Shown here in pieces: positions 1 through 5,257 of a stretch of 5,257 nt of DNA. The DNA is from Brevundimonas sp. (GTDB lineage: Bacteria > Pseudomonadota > Alphaproteobacteria > Caulobacterales > Caulobacteraceae): the NCBI GenBank assembly GCA_020253595.1, contig JADCBH010000302.1, positions 1 to 5,257 of the forward strand. Reading direction: 5' to 3'. A program made the position numbers and the translations under genes. The notes beneath the pieces are model-generated. The model did not search any database and was not told where the DNA came from. It saw only the letters and a list, made by a program, of their open reading frames with translations. The first letter of the stretch is position 1. Each line of letters begins with the position of its first letter.

Positions 1-266
1 ATCCCGCCAGCAAACGCCTGATGCTTGAGCACGCCTTTGGGTCAGGCGTAGTCCGGGTTGAAATCATCACAGACGCGTTGAACACCCGCAGTCAGGCTGC
101 GATCGCCAAGCTCGGAGCCGTCCGTGAAGGCGTGCTGCGTCGGCACAAGACCACTCACACCGGTCGGGTTCGCGACACCGTCATGTTCGCCATCACGGAC
201 GACGACTGGCCAAGGGTTCGCGACAGTCTGGATCAGCGATTGTCCTTGACCGGGTCTGCAGCCTAG
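1..266 (+). CDS. GNAT-family N-acetyltransferase, RimJ/RimL-like (C-terminal part, 5' end outside window)
   Basis: Only the last 87 codons are present; the reading frame is open from the left edge (first full codon at 3) to a TAG at 264-266, so the ATG at 21 is probably internal and not the start. The visible part carries the late half of the acetyl-CoA-binding fold: an N-x-R-S-Q-A-A-I-A-K-L-G-A segment followed by REGVLRRH. This is the N-x-x-S-x-x-A-x-x-K-x-G-F/A-x-x-E-G-x-x-R signature of RimJ/RimL-type GNAT enzymes, and a DTVMFAITDDDWP stretch follows, typical of the final strand. The family moves an acetyl group from acetyl-CoA to an amine, often a protein N-terminus. The substrate cannot be told here, because the N-terminal half that shapes the acceptor site is missing. 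It converges on bpt with a 42-bp gap. Family assignment is fairly sure; specific function is not. Confidence 0.8.
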   Translation, partial: PASKRLMLEHAFGSGVVRVEIITDALNTRSQAAIAKLGAVREGVLRRHKTTHTGRVRDTVMFAITDDDWPRVRDSLDQRLSLTGSAA

Positions 267-278
267 CTCCTGAGAGCT
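265..278. repeat. Short inverted repeat at the convergent gene ends
   Basis: AGCTC (265-269) and GAGCT (274-278) form a 5-bp perfect stem with a 4-nt loop that begins inside the acetyltransferase stop codon. It sits between two converging genes, where a terminator would be expected, but the stem is short and no T-run follows on either strand. I list it as a repeat, not as a terminator. Confidence 0.25.
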
Positions 279-308
279 GCCAGGCTTGGCGCAACGCTGT
301 TGTCGCTG

Positions 309-1043
309 TCAGTCGAGGCGGGTCCATCCGAGAGGGCGTAGCGCTTCCATCGGCCGGAACTGGGCCTTGTAGTCCATCTTGGGTGAGCCCTCGACCCAAT
401 AGCCAAGGTACACATAGGGCAGACGGACCGCGCGAGCCTGCCGCACGTGGTCCAGGATGGCAAAGACGCCCAGAGACCGCCGCTCCAGATCAGGATCGAA
501 GAAGGAATAGACCATCGACAGACCGTCCGAGAGCAAATCGGTCAGCGTTACAGCGACCAGATCGCCGGGGCCGCCGTCCTGCGAAGGCAGGCGATACTCG
601 ATCAGGTGGGTACGAACCGCCGTGTCCTCGACCATGGCGATGTAGTCCAGCCAGGTCATGTCGGTCATTCCGCCGCCCGGATGGCGTCGCGACAGGTAGC
701 GTTTGAGCAGGGCGAACTGCTCCTGCGTCGCTTCGGCCTCGACAAGATCGCGCGACAGGTCGGCATTGCGCGCAATTATCTTGTTCTGGGTGCGCGATAG
801 CCGGACGTCCTCCGCCGGGAGCCGCACTGAGACACAGGCGTCGCAGCCTTCGCAGGCGGGTCGATAAGCGATGTTCTGGCTTCGCCGAAAACCCGCGTGG
901 GTCAGTTCGTCGTTAACGTGAGCCCCGTTCGAGAACGGCAGGTTGGCGAACACCTTCCGTTCGGTCATCCCGGGCAGATACGGGCACGGTGCAACTGCCG
1001 TCATGAAGAAGCGAAGCTGGCGTGTCGGTACATGTTGCGTCAC
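309..1043 (-). CDS. bpt: Aspartate/glutamate leucyltransferase (bacterial leucyl-tRNA-protein transferase, Bpt)
   Basis: Bpt transfers leucine from Leu-tRNA to proteins with N-terminal Asp or Glu, making an N-degron that ClpS delivers to ClpAP; it acts in the cytosol. The 244-residue length is normal for the family. The N-terminal ATE domain shows FFMTAVAPCPYLPG (12-25) with Cys20, followed by ERKVFANL and the Cys cluster YRPACEGCDAC (60-70; Cys64, 67, 70). The C-terminal ATE domain shows SMVYSFFDPDLERRSLG (176-192) and the hallmark YLGYWVEGSPKMDYKAQFR (212-230). The start is GTG: the codon at 1041-1043 reads GTG on the minus strand, and the next Met (residue 14) lies inside the conserved FFMTA block, so a later start would damage the domain. 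A weak GGACGA lies 7 nt before the GTG. It is 111 bp downstream of motB on the same strand, so read-through from motB is possible. Bpt (Leu) is chosen over eukaryotic-type Ate (Arg) on its short bacterial form. Confidence 0.95.
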   Translation of the reverse strand: MTQHVPTRQLRFFMTAVAPCPYLPGMTERKVFANLPFSNGAHVNDELTHAGFRRSQNIAYRPACEGCDACVSVRLPAEDVRLSRTQNKIIARNADLSRDLVEAEATQEQFALLKRYLSRRHPGGGMTDMTWLDYIAMVEDTAVRTHLIEYRLPSQDGGPGDLVAVTLTDLLSDGLSMVYSFFDPDLERRSLGVFAILDHVRQARAVRLPYVYLGYWVEGSPKMDYKAQFRPMEALRPLGWTRLD

Positions 1044-1086
1044 GTCAGATCGTCCGCATCCGATCTCGTCGCCAGTATGGCCGCCG

Positions 1087-1101
1087 CTTCTCCATGAGAA
1101 G
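1087..1101. repeat. 15-bp palindrome between motB and bpt
   Basis: CTTCTC (1087-1092) and GAGAAG (1096-1101) are perfect inverted repeats around CAT. The element lies about 54 bp downstream of the motB stop and about 43 bp upstream of the bpt GTG. There is no T-run after it on the minus strand, so a rho-independent terminator is unlikely. It could be a protein-binding site, an mRNA hairpin or chance. The rest of the 111-bp gap shows no ORF and no convincing promoter. Confidence 0.3.
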
Positions 1102-1154
1102 ATTTGGCGTTAATCCGGGCTGCGCCGCAAGACAGTTCGCGCGACGCATGATCG

Positions 1155-2060
1155 TCACAGGCTTGTGTCCGTCGGCAGGACCGGTGCCTCTCGCAGCAGG
1201 ACGATGGCGATCCGGCGATTCCCCGCCAGCGAAGGATCGTCCGGGTACAGAGGATCGGATCCCGCCTTGCCCGCCACCGAGTAGACGCGGTCAGGGTCAA
1301 CACCGGCACCCTGGAGGATCTGACGCGAGGCGTCGGCCCGCTGGGCAGACAGTGGCCAATCGCCGGGGCTGGAGGCTCGGCCCGAACCCGGTACGGCCGA
1401 GGTGTGGCCGGTGATCGAGATACGGTTGGGCAGACGATTGATGACAGTAGAGATGGCGCGCAGCAGCACCTGCGCCCGGGCGTTCGGCCGCGCAGAGTTC
1501 TGATCGAACATGGAGCGGCCTTCCTGGTCCACCAGCTGGATCCGCAGGCCCTCGGGCGTCTGGTCCACAATCAGCTGGCGCGAGAGCTCGGCAAGCTCGG
1601 GCATCCGCTGCATGGCCTGGCGGAGCGACTCGGCGGCGGAGGCGAACTCAGCAGCTTCACGGGCGGCGATTTCCTGCCGAAGTTCCTCTTCGGAGGCCGC
1701 GGCGAGGTTAGGGCTTGCTCCGGCTTCTTCCGGCGCGTCCTGAGGTGCTTCCGGAGCCTGCTGTTCAAGTACTGACATGGAGCCTGCGCTCTTGGCCCCG
1801 TCCTCACCCAGGGCGGTGCCGCCAAGGATGCCGCCTGAGCCCGACGTGGTTTGGCTGACGCTGGCCGGCGCGAAGTATTCGGCGATGCCGCGTTTCTGTT
1901 CCGGGTCTGTGGTGTTGATCAGCCACATGAGCAGGAAGAAGGCCATCATGGCGGTGACGAAGTCCGCATAGGCGACCTTCCACGCGCCGCCATGGTGGCC
2001 GCCGCCGACCACCTTCTTGACCTTTTTGATGAGGATCGGACGATCACTCATGGACGACAT
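1155..2060 (-). CDS. motB: Flagellar motor stator protein MotB
   Basis: MotB pairs with MotA in the inner membrane as a proton-driven stator, and its periplasmic domain anchors the complex to peptidoglycan. The 301-residue protein has a basic cytoplasmic N-terminus (IKKVKK, 11-16), then GGAWKVAYADFVTAMMAFFLLMWLI (24-48), the single membrane helix with the proton-carrying Asp at residue 33 (the counterpart of E. coli Asp32). The plug region follows (about 52-65), then a long Ala/Glu-rich linker (about 95-150), which may be partly helical. The OmpA-like domain spans about 170-290, with GHTSA (218-222), LSAQRA (237-242) and the end motif NRRIAIVLL (281-289). The usual GHTD Asp is Ser221 here, while the partner Arg241 is kept. 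No motA is next to it in the window. Met1 (2060) has a GGGG stretch about 9 nt upstream; Met4 (2051) is an alternative start giving MSDRP. Confidence 0.95.
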   Translation of the reverse strand: MSSMSDRPILIKKVKKVVGGGHHGGAWKVAYADFVTAMMAFFLLMWLINTTDPEQKRGIAEYFAPASVSQTTSGSGGILGGTALGEDGAKSAGSMSVLEQQAPEAPQDAPEEAGASPNLAAASEEELRQEIAAREAAEFASAAESLRQAMQRMPELAELSRQLIVDQTPEGLRIQLVDQEGRSMFDQNSARPNARAQVLLRAISTVINRLPNRISITGHTSAVPGSGRASSPGDWPLSAQRADASRQILQGAGVDPDRVYSVAGKAGSDPLYPDDPSLAGNRRIAIVLLREAPVLPTDTSL

Positions 2061-2103
2061 GGACGGAACCCCGAGCGCGGATGGACGATCTTGGCGCGAA
2101 CAG

Positions 2104-2109
2104 GGTTAA
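2104..2109 (-). promoter_or_regulatory. Possible CtrA half-site upstream of motB
   Basis: The minus strand reads TTAACC here, 44 bp before the motB start. This matches the second half of the Caulobacter CtrA box (TTAA-N7-TTAAC). The first half is not present: at the expected place the sequence is GAAA. CtrA controls many flagellar genes in Caulobacterales, so the position is suggestive, but a 6-bp match is weak. No clear sigma-70-like or sigma-54 (TGGC-N9-TTGC) promoter for motB was found in this 109-bp gap. Confidence 0.2.
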
Positions 2110-2131
2110 GGCGACCTTTCATTCCCGGGTG

Positions 2132-2160
2132 TTGCCAGCGTCGTTCGCAACCCCTAGACC
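2132..2160 (+). promoter_or_regulatory. Candidate housekeeping promoter for tRNA-Leu
   Basis: TTGCCAG (2132-2138), a 14-nt spacer and CCTAGACC (2153-2160) resemble the Caulobacter housekeeping consensus TTGACGS-N10-14-GCTANAWC, with two mismatches in each element. The predicted start of transcription, about 6 nt downstream, falls just before the mature 5' end of the tRNA at 2170, which is the expected geometry for a tRNA gene. Confidence 0.5.
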
Positions 2161-2169
2161 CGCCGCCAC

Positions 2170-2254
2170 GCGGATGTGGCGGAACTGGTAGACGCACTGG
2201 ATTTAGGTTCCAGCGCCGCAAGGCGTGGAGGTTCGAGTCCTCTCATCCGCACCA
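2170..2254 (+). tRNA. tRNA-Leu (anticodon UAG)
   Basis: An 85-nt class II tRNA with encoded CCA. The acceptor arm GCGGATG (2170-2176) pairs fully with CATCCGC (2244-2250), followed by A and CCA (2252-2254). The D arm is GCG/CGC around GAACTGGTAGA. The anticodon stem CTGGA/TCCAG (2197-2201, 2209-2213) encloses the loop TTTAGGT with anticodon TAG at 2204-2206, which reads CUA and other CUN Leu codons. The long variable arm is CGCC-GCAA-GGCG, typical for tRNA-Leu. The T arm has the GTTCGAGTC loop region with one G-T wobble in its stem. Every arm folds without a mismatch, so the gene looks intact. It stands alone, divergent from motB. Confidence 0.97.
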
Positions 2255-2277
2255 GTCATGGCGGCGCAAGTCGCAAG

Positions 2278-2308
2278 AAAAAAGGCCCGGGATCGCTCCC
2301 GGGCCTTT
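2278..2308. terminator. Bidirectional rho-independent terminator
   Basis: A perfect 12-bp inverted repeat (2281-2292 with 2297-2308; arms AAAGGCCCGGGA and TCCCGGGCCTTT) closes on a TCGC loop. On the minus strand the stem runs into six T residues (A-run at 2278-2283), a strong terminator 23 bp beyond the permease stop codon. On the + strand the stem ends TTT-CG-TTT, a weaker but usable tail 26 bp after the tRNA. It most likely serves both convergent units. Confidence 0.9.
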
Positions 2309-2331
2309 CGTTTCATGGACGGACCCGAAGA

Positions 2332-3993
2332 TCAGTCTTTCTGATTGTCGACACCGCGACCCATGGCCTCCGCCGGAGAGGCGATGGTCGTCTCTTCGGT
2401 GATGTCGATACCCTTGGCCAGCTTCGAGTGCCAGAAGCCGTAGATGACATAGATGACTGCGCCGACCGCGGCATAGGCGGCCAGAATGGTCAGCGGCAGG
2501 GTGTTGCCGTCCATTGCGTGCTGGATCATCGGCCAAAAGTTGAAGCCGGCGAGCGATAGGCAGGCGATGATGCCGGCTCCCGCTGTCCACATGCCGCCGG
2601 GAACCTTGAACGGGCGTTCCATCTCCGGATGCCTGATGCGCAGGAAGATCACGCTTAGGCACACGATAGAGAAGGCCACTGCCGTGCCCAATGACACGAG
2701 GTCGCCGAGGATCGAGATCGGCAGGAAGGAGGCCGCTACGGCAATCAGAACGCCAAGCAGGATCGTGCCGATCCATGGCGTCCGGAACTTGGGATGGATC
2801 ACGGCGAACGCCTTGGGAAGCAGGCCGTCGCGCGCCATCGTGTAGAAGATGCGCGTCTGGCCGTAGCACAGCACCAGCATCACCGATGATAGGCCCGTAA
2901 TGGCGCCGATCTTGATCAGGAAACCGATCAGGTTGATCTGGCCACCTTCTGCCGATGCCAGCGGTATATTGGCCCATTCCAGACCCATGCGGTCGATGGC
3001 TACAGCCACCGGTGCCGGGCTGGCCAGCTCGAGGTAGGGCACAACGCCCGTCATGACAGCGGCGACTGCCATGTAGATCAGGGTGCAGACGAACAGGGCA
3101 CCAAGAATGCCAATCGGCACATCCTTGGACGGGTTCTTGGCCTCCGCCGCTGCGGTCGAGACCGCCTCGAAGCCGACGTAAGCGAAGAAGATGATGGCCG
3201 CACCGCGAAGGATACCGCTGGTGCCGTACTCGCCGAAGTTACCCGTAGTGTTCTCGGGGATGAAAGGGACCCAGTTGTCAGGGTTTATGTACTGAACTCC
3301 CACTCCGATAAACGTCAGCAGAACGACGATCTTGATGATGACGATGACGTTGTTGATCGAGGCCGACTCGCTGACGCCGAGCACAAGCAGGGCGCAAACT
3401 GCGGCGATGCCGATCGCGGCTACCAGGTTCAGTGTACCTGTCATGGGAAAACTGCTGACACCGTCTGTGGTGACGGCCTGAATCAGCGGCGTGGCCCACG
3501 ACGGACCTTCGCCACCGGCATACTGAATTGTCGGGAAGAGCCCGTCTGCAAGCCCGAAATCACTTAGAATGGACACGACATAGCCGGACCAGCCGACCGC
3601 GACTGTTGAGGCCGCGACGCCGTATTCGAGAACCAGAAGCCAGCCCATGACCCAGGCGAAGACTTCGCCGAGGGTGCCGTAGGCATAGGTGTAGGCCGAT
3701 CCGGACACCGGCATAGTCGATGCCAGTTCGGCGTAGCAGAGACCGGCAAGAGCGCAGGCGATACCCGCGACCACGAAAGACAACATGATGGATGGGCCGG
3801 CATGGGCGGCCGCCACCTGTCCGGTCAGAACAAAGATACCGGCACCGATGATGGCCCCGATACCCAGGCTCATCAGATTGATTGGGCCCAGCGTTCGCTT
3901 CAGCTCGCTCTTGGCGGCCTCCTTCTGGATCTGGGCTACGGATTTCTTGAGGAACAGGCGGTTCCCCTTGGGCCTAAGGCCATCTGCGGACAT
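2332..3993 (-). CDS. APC-superfamily amino acid permease (cationic amino acid transporter-like)
   Basis: An inner-membrane amino acid transporter of the APC superfamily, closest in look to the CAT/YfnA/ApcT group, which imports amino acids by proton symport or exchange. The 553 residues begin with a basic cytoplasmic tail (1-35) ending in LKRTLGPINLMSLG. Twelve hydrophobic segments follow, at about 36-58, 67-88, 108-141, 187-206, 213-234, 264-281, 295-317, 353-378, 407-425, 430-450, 468-489 and 498-520. TM1 carries the unwound substrate motif GIGAIIGAGIFVLTG (44-58), TM2-3 AELASTMPVSGSAYTYAYG (88-106), TM6 FFAYVGFEAVSTAAAEAKNPSKD (269-291), and the TM8-9 loop ARDGLLPKAF (387-396). The ATG start is firm: two in-frame TAG codons lie 15 bp upstream with no other start between. 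An AGGGGG Shine-Dalgarno sits 11 nt before the ATG. It appears monocistronic, with its own candidate promoter and terminator. The transported amino acid cannot be told from sequence. Confidence 0.92.
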   Translation of the reverse strand: MSADGLRPKGNRLFLKKSVAQIQKEAAKSELKRTLGPINLMSLGIGAIIGAGIFVLTGQVAAAHAGPSIMLSFVVAGIACALAGLCYAELASTMPVSGSAYTYAYGTLGEVFAWVMGWLLVLEYGVAASTVAVGWSGYVVSILSDFGLADGLFPTIQYAGGEGPSWATPLIQAVTTDGVSSFPMTGTLNLVAAIGIAAVCALLVLGVSESASINNVIVIIKIVVLLTFIGVGVQYINPDNWVPFIPENTTGNFGEYGTSGILRGAAIIFFAYVGFEAVSTAAAEAKNPSKDVPIGILGALFVCTLIYMAVAAVMTGVVPYLELASPAPVAVAIDRMGLEWANIPLASAEGGQINLIGFLIKIGAITGLSSVMLVLCYGQTRIFYTMARDGLLPKAFAVIHPKFRTPWIGTILLGVLIAVAASFLPISILGDLVSLGTAVAFSIVCLSVIFLRIRHPEMERPFKVPGGMWTAGAGIIACLSLAGFNFWPMIQHAMDGNTLPLTILAAYAAVGAVIYVIYGFWHSKLAKGIDITEETTIASPAEAMGRGVDNQKD

Positions 3994-4017
3994 GAAGCGT
4001 CTCGCCCCCTACTAAAC

Positions 4018-4039
4018 GGCGGATCCTCCCCGGATCGCC
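4018..4039 (-). repeat. Hairpin-forming inverted repeat in the permease leader
   Basis: GATCC (4022-4026) and GGATC (4032-4036) pair around TCCCC, and the stem extends by GGC (4018-4020) with GCC (4037-4039) if the single G at 4021 bulges: 8 bp in all. An overlapping alternative, CGCC (4036-4039) with GGCG (4044-4047), would exclude the outer part of this stem. On the minus strand it lies inside the predicted permease leader, just ahead of the Shine-Dalgarno. A role in translation or mRNA stability is possible but unproven. Confidence 0.35.
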
Positions 4040-4050
4040 TTCCGGCGGGG

Positions 4051-4079
4051 ACGCTAGCGAGACACGTCTTCACTGGCAA
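4051..4079 (-). promoter_or_regulatory. Candidate housekeeping promoter for the permease
   Basis: Read on the minus strand, TTGCCAG (4079-4073), a 14-nt spacer and GCTAGCGT (4058-4051) match the Caulobacter-type TTGACGS-N10-14-GCTANAWC pattern. The -35 element is identical in sequence and spacing to the one before tRNA-Leu. The predicted start near 4045 gives a leader of about 50 nt. Confidence 0.45.
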
Positions 4080-4151
4080 CGCGGTTTCCGATCCGTGAAC
4101 GGGTGACGACGCTTTCGTGACCGCAAACGTGGCTGGAGGGGCGCAGAATCG

Positions 4152-4180
4152 TTGGTCTGGATGCGGCGAAAGGCTATCCC
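4152..4180 (+). promoter_or_regulatory. Candidate promoter for hrpB
   Basis: TTGGTCT (4152-4158), 14 nt and GCTATCCC (4173-4180) resemble the same consensus, with a good GCTA core but a poorer remainder. A start about 6-7 nt downstream would fall at about 4186-4189, next to or on the hrpB ATG, implying a leaderless or nearly leaderless mRNA. The promoter is inferred from pattern only. Confidence 0.35.
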
Positions 4181-4188
4181 GCACGGCT

Positions 4189-5257
4189 ATGCTGCCCATC
4201 CATGCCGTTCTGGAGGACCTGAAGACGGCCATTGCCGTCCATCCGGCCGTCGTCCTTGCCGCTCCCCCTGGAGCGGGCAAGACCACGGTCGTGCCGTTGG
4301 CCCTACTGGACGCCGAGTGGCGTGGGGATCGGCGCATCCTCGTGCTTGAGCCTCGCCGACTGGCGGCGAGGGCAGCCGCAGAACGCATGGCAGCAACGCT
4401 TGGCGAAACACCTGGCCAGACCGTCGGCTATCGCACCCGACTGCAAAGCCGGATCGGCCCCAAAACGCGCATCGAAGTCGTCACCGAGGGCGTCTTCACT
4501 CGAATGATCCTGGACGATCCAGCGATCGAAGGCGTCGCAGCGGTTCTGTTCGACGAATTCCATGAGCGAAGTCTGGACGCCGATCTTGGACTGGCGCTAG
4601 CGCGCGACAGCCAAGGTGTGCTGCGCGACGATCTGAAGCTGATCGTCATGTCGGCGACCCTCGACATCTCGGGCGTGTCCCGGTTGCTGGGCGGGGCTCC
4701 TGTGGTGGAAGCCCAGGGCAGGGCCTATCCCGTCGAGACCATCTACCTTGGTCGCAACCCCGCAGAGCGCATTGAGGTGGCGGTGGCGCGCGCCTGTCTG
4801 AAAGCGCTGGGTGAGCAGACAGGGTCGGTCCTGGCCTTTCTGCCCGGACAAGCCGAGATCCACCGTGTCGCAGGGAGGGTGCGTGACGGTCTGCGGTTGC
4901 CCAATGTTGATGTCGTCCCTCTGTACGGCGCGCTGGAGAAGGGCGAGCAGGATCGGGCGATCGAACCGGCACCGCCTGGCCGCCGCAAGCTGGTGCTTGC
5001 GACGTCTGTTGCCGAGACCAGCCTGACCATCGAGGGTGTCCGTGTCGTGATCGACTCCGGCCTATCCCGGGTGCCACGCTTCGAACCCGCCAGCGGCCTG
5101 ATGCGACTGGCAACCGTCCGAGTGAGCCGCTCATCGGCCGAGCAGCGCCACGGTCGGGCGGGTCGGACCGAACCGGGTGTCTGCTACCGTCTTTGGGAGG
5201 AGGAGATCACCAGAGGGCTGATCCCTCACCAGCGTCCCGAGATCCTGGAAGCGGACC
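4189..5257 (+). CDS. hrpB: ATP-dependent helicase HrpB (N-terminal 356 residues, runs off window)
   Basis: A DExH-box helicase of the HrpA/HrpB branch of superfamily 2. The family has RNA-dependent ATPase character, but the cellular role of HrpB is poorly defined. Visible motifs in order: Walker A PPGAGKTT (26-33, Lys31), Ia LEPRRLAAR (53-61), VVTEGVFTRM (97-106), Walker B DEFHERSLDADLG (122-134; DEFH is the HrpB form of DEAH), motif III MSATL (154-158), LAFLPGQAEI (215-224), LYGAL (245-249), motif V ATSVAETSLTIEGV (271-284) and motif VI QRHGRAGRT (319-327). Both RecA-like lobes are therefore complete and intact. Full HrpB is about 800 residues, so the HA2-like and C-terminal HrpB domains lie beyond the edge. 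The ATG at 4189 gives the usual MLPIHAVL opening; the frame is open back to a TGA at 4096 with GTGs at 4117 and 4129 as less likely starts. GAAAGG is 15 nt upstream, too far for a normal ribosome binding site. Confidence 0.94.
   Translation, partial: MLPIHAVLEDLKTAIAVHPAVVLAAPPGAGKTTVVPLALLDAEWRGDRRILVLEPRRLAARAAAERMAATLGETPGQTVGYRTRLQSRIGPKTRIEVVTEGVFTRMILDDPAIEGVAAVLFDEFHERSLDADLGLALARDSQGVLRDDLKLIVMSATLDISGVSRLLGGAPVVEAQGRAYPVETIYLGRNPAERIEVAVARACLKALGEQTGSVLAFLPGQAEIHRVAGRVRDGLRLPNVDVVPLYGALEKGEQDRAIEPAPPGRRKLVLATSVAETSLTIEGVRVVIDSGLSRVPRFEPASGLMRLATVRVSRSSAEQRHGRAGRTEPGVCYRLWEEEITRGLIPHQRPEILEAD

Noticed and set aside
267..308. Terminator between the converging acetyltransferase and bpt genes
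   Set aside because: Only a 5-bp stem at 265-278 and a weak CAAC/GTTG pairing near 290-302; no T-run on either strand.
1040..1570. A 176-codon minus-strand open frame across the end of motB
   Set aside because: It overlaps the conserved OmpA-like domain of motB in another frame, has Arg/Ser/Pro-rich low-information content, and no family signature.
2170..2254. tRNA-Leu as an attachment site for an integrated element
   Set aside because: No integrase, no repeat of the tRNA 3' end within the window, and both flanks are housekeeping genes.
1851..2402. A 183-codon + strand open frame
   Set aside because: It reads antisense through motB and then straight through tRNA-Leu and the terminator, so it cannot be a real protein gene.
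2243..2977. A 244-codon open frame on the minus strand inside the permease
   Set aside because: It overlaps the permease in another frame, runs into the tRNA-Leu gene and terminator, and its translation is rich in Arg, Pro, His and Asp with no recognisable motif: a high-GC shadow.
4117..4188. Longer hrpB from a GTG at 4117 or 4129
   Set aside because: The extra residues would precede the family's usual MLPIHAVL opening and overlap the predicted promoter; no good ribosome binding site supports them.
1..5257. A new defence, secretion or biosynthetic system
   Set aside because: Every long stretch is explained by a recognised housekeeping gene with intact motifs; no unknown protein gene remains and no gap longer than 200 bp exists.

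Overview
This window looks like an ordinary chromosomal segment of an alphaproteobacterium, most likely of the Caulobacterales type (Caulobacter, Brevundimonas or Phenylobacterium relatives). The reasons are the high-GC coding style, a bacterial aspartate/glutamate leucyltransferase (Bpt), a MotB flagellar stator protein encoded away from motA, an HrpB helicase, and candidate promoters that resemble the Caulobacter housekeeping consensus (TTGACGS-N10-14-GCTANAWC). The assignment is inferred from protein and promoter character and not from any search.

Layout from left to right. The C-terminal end of a GNAT (RimJ/RimL-like) acetyltransferase enters on the + strand and stops at 266. It converges on bpt (309-1043, minus, GTG start), which lies 111 bp downstream of motB (1155-2060, minus); the two may share a transcript. 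A 109-bp gap divides motB from a divergently transcribed tRNA-Leu(UAG) gene (2170-2254, +) with its own candidate promoter. A perfect 12-bp-stem hairpin (2281-2308) follows. It can end transcription from both sides: the tRNA from the left and an amino acid permease (2332-3993, minus) from the right. The permease and the start of hrpB (4189 to beyond the window end, +) are divergent across a 195-bp region with a candidate promoter for each.

Functionally these are independent housekeeping genes: N-end-rule protein turnover (Bpt), motility (MotB), translation (tRNA-Leu), amino acid uptake (APC permease) and an RNA helicase-like ATPase (HrpB). I see no mobile element, CRISPR array, defence module or new multi-gene system. 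The points most worth a second look are fine-scale ones: a MotB whose usual peptidoglycan-binding Asp (GHTD) reads Ser; three candidate promoters with the same 14-nt spacing, one of which would make the hrpB mRNA nearly leaderless; a hairpin in the permease leader; and a CtrA-like half-site before motB.
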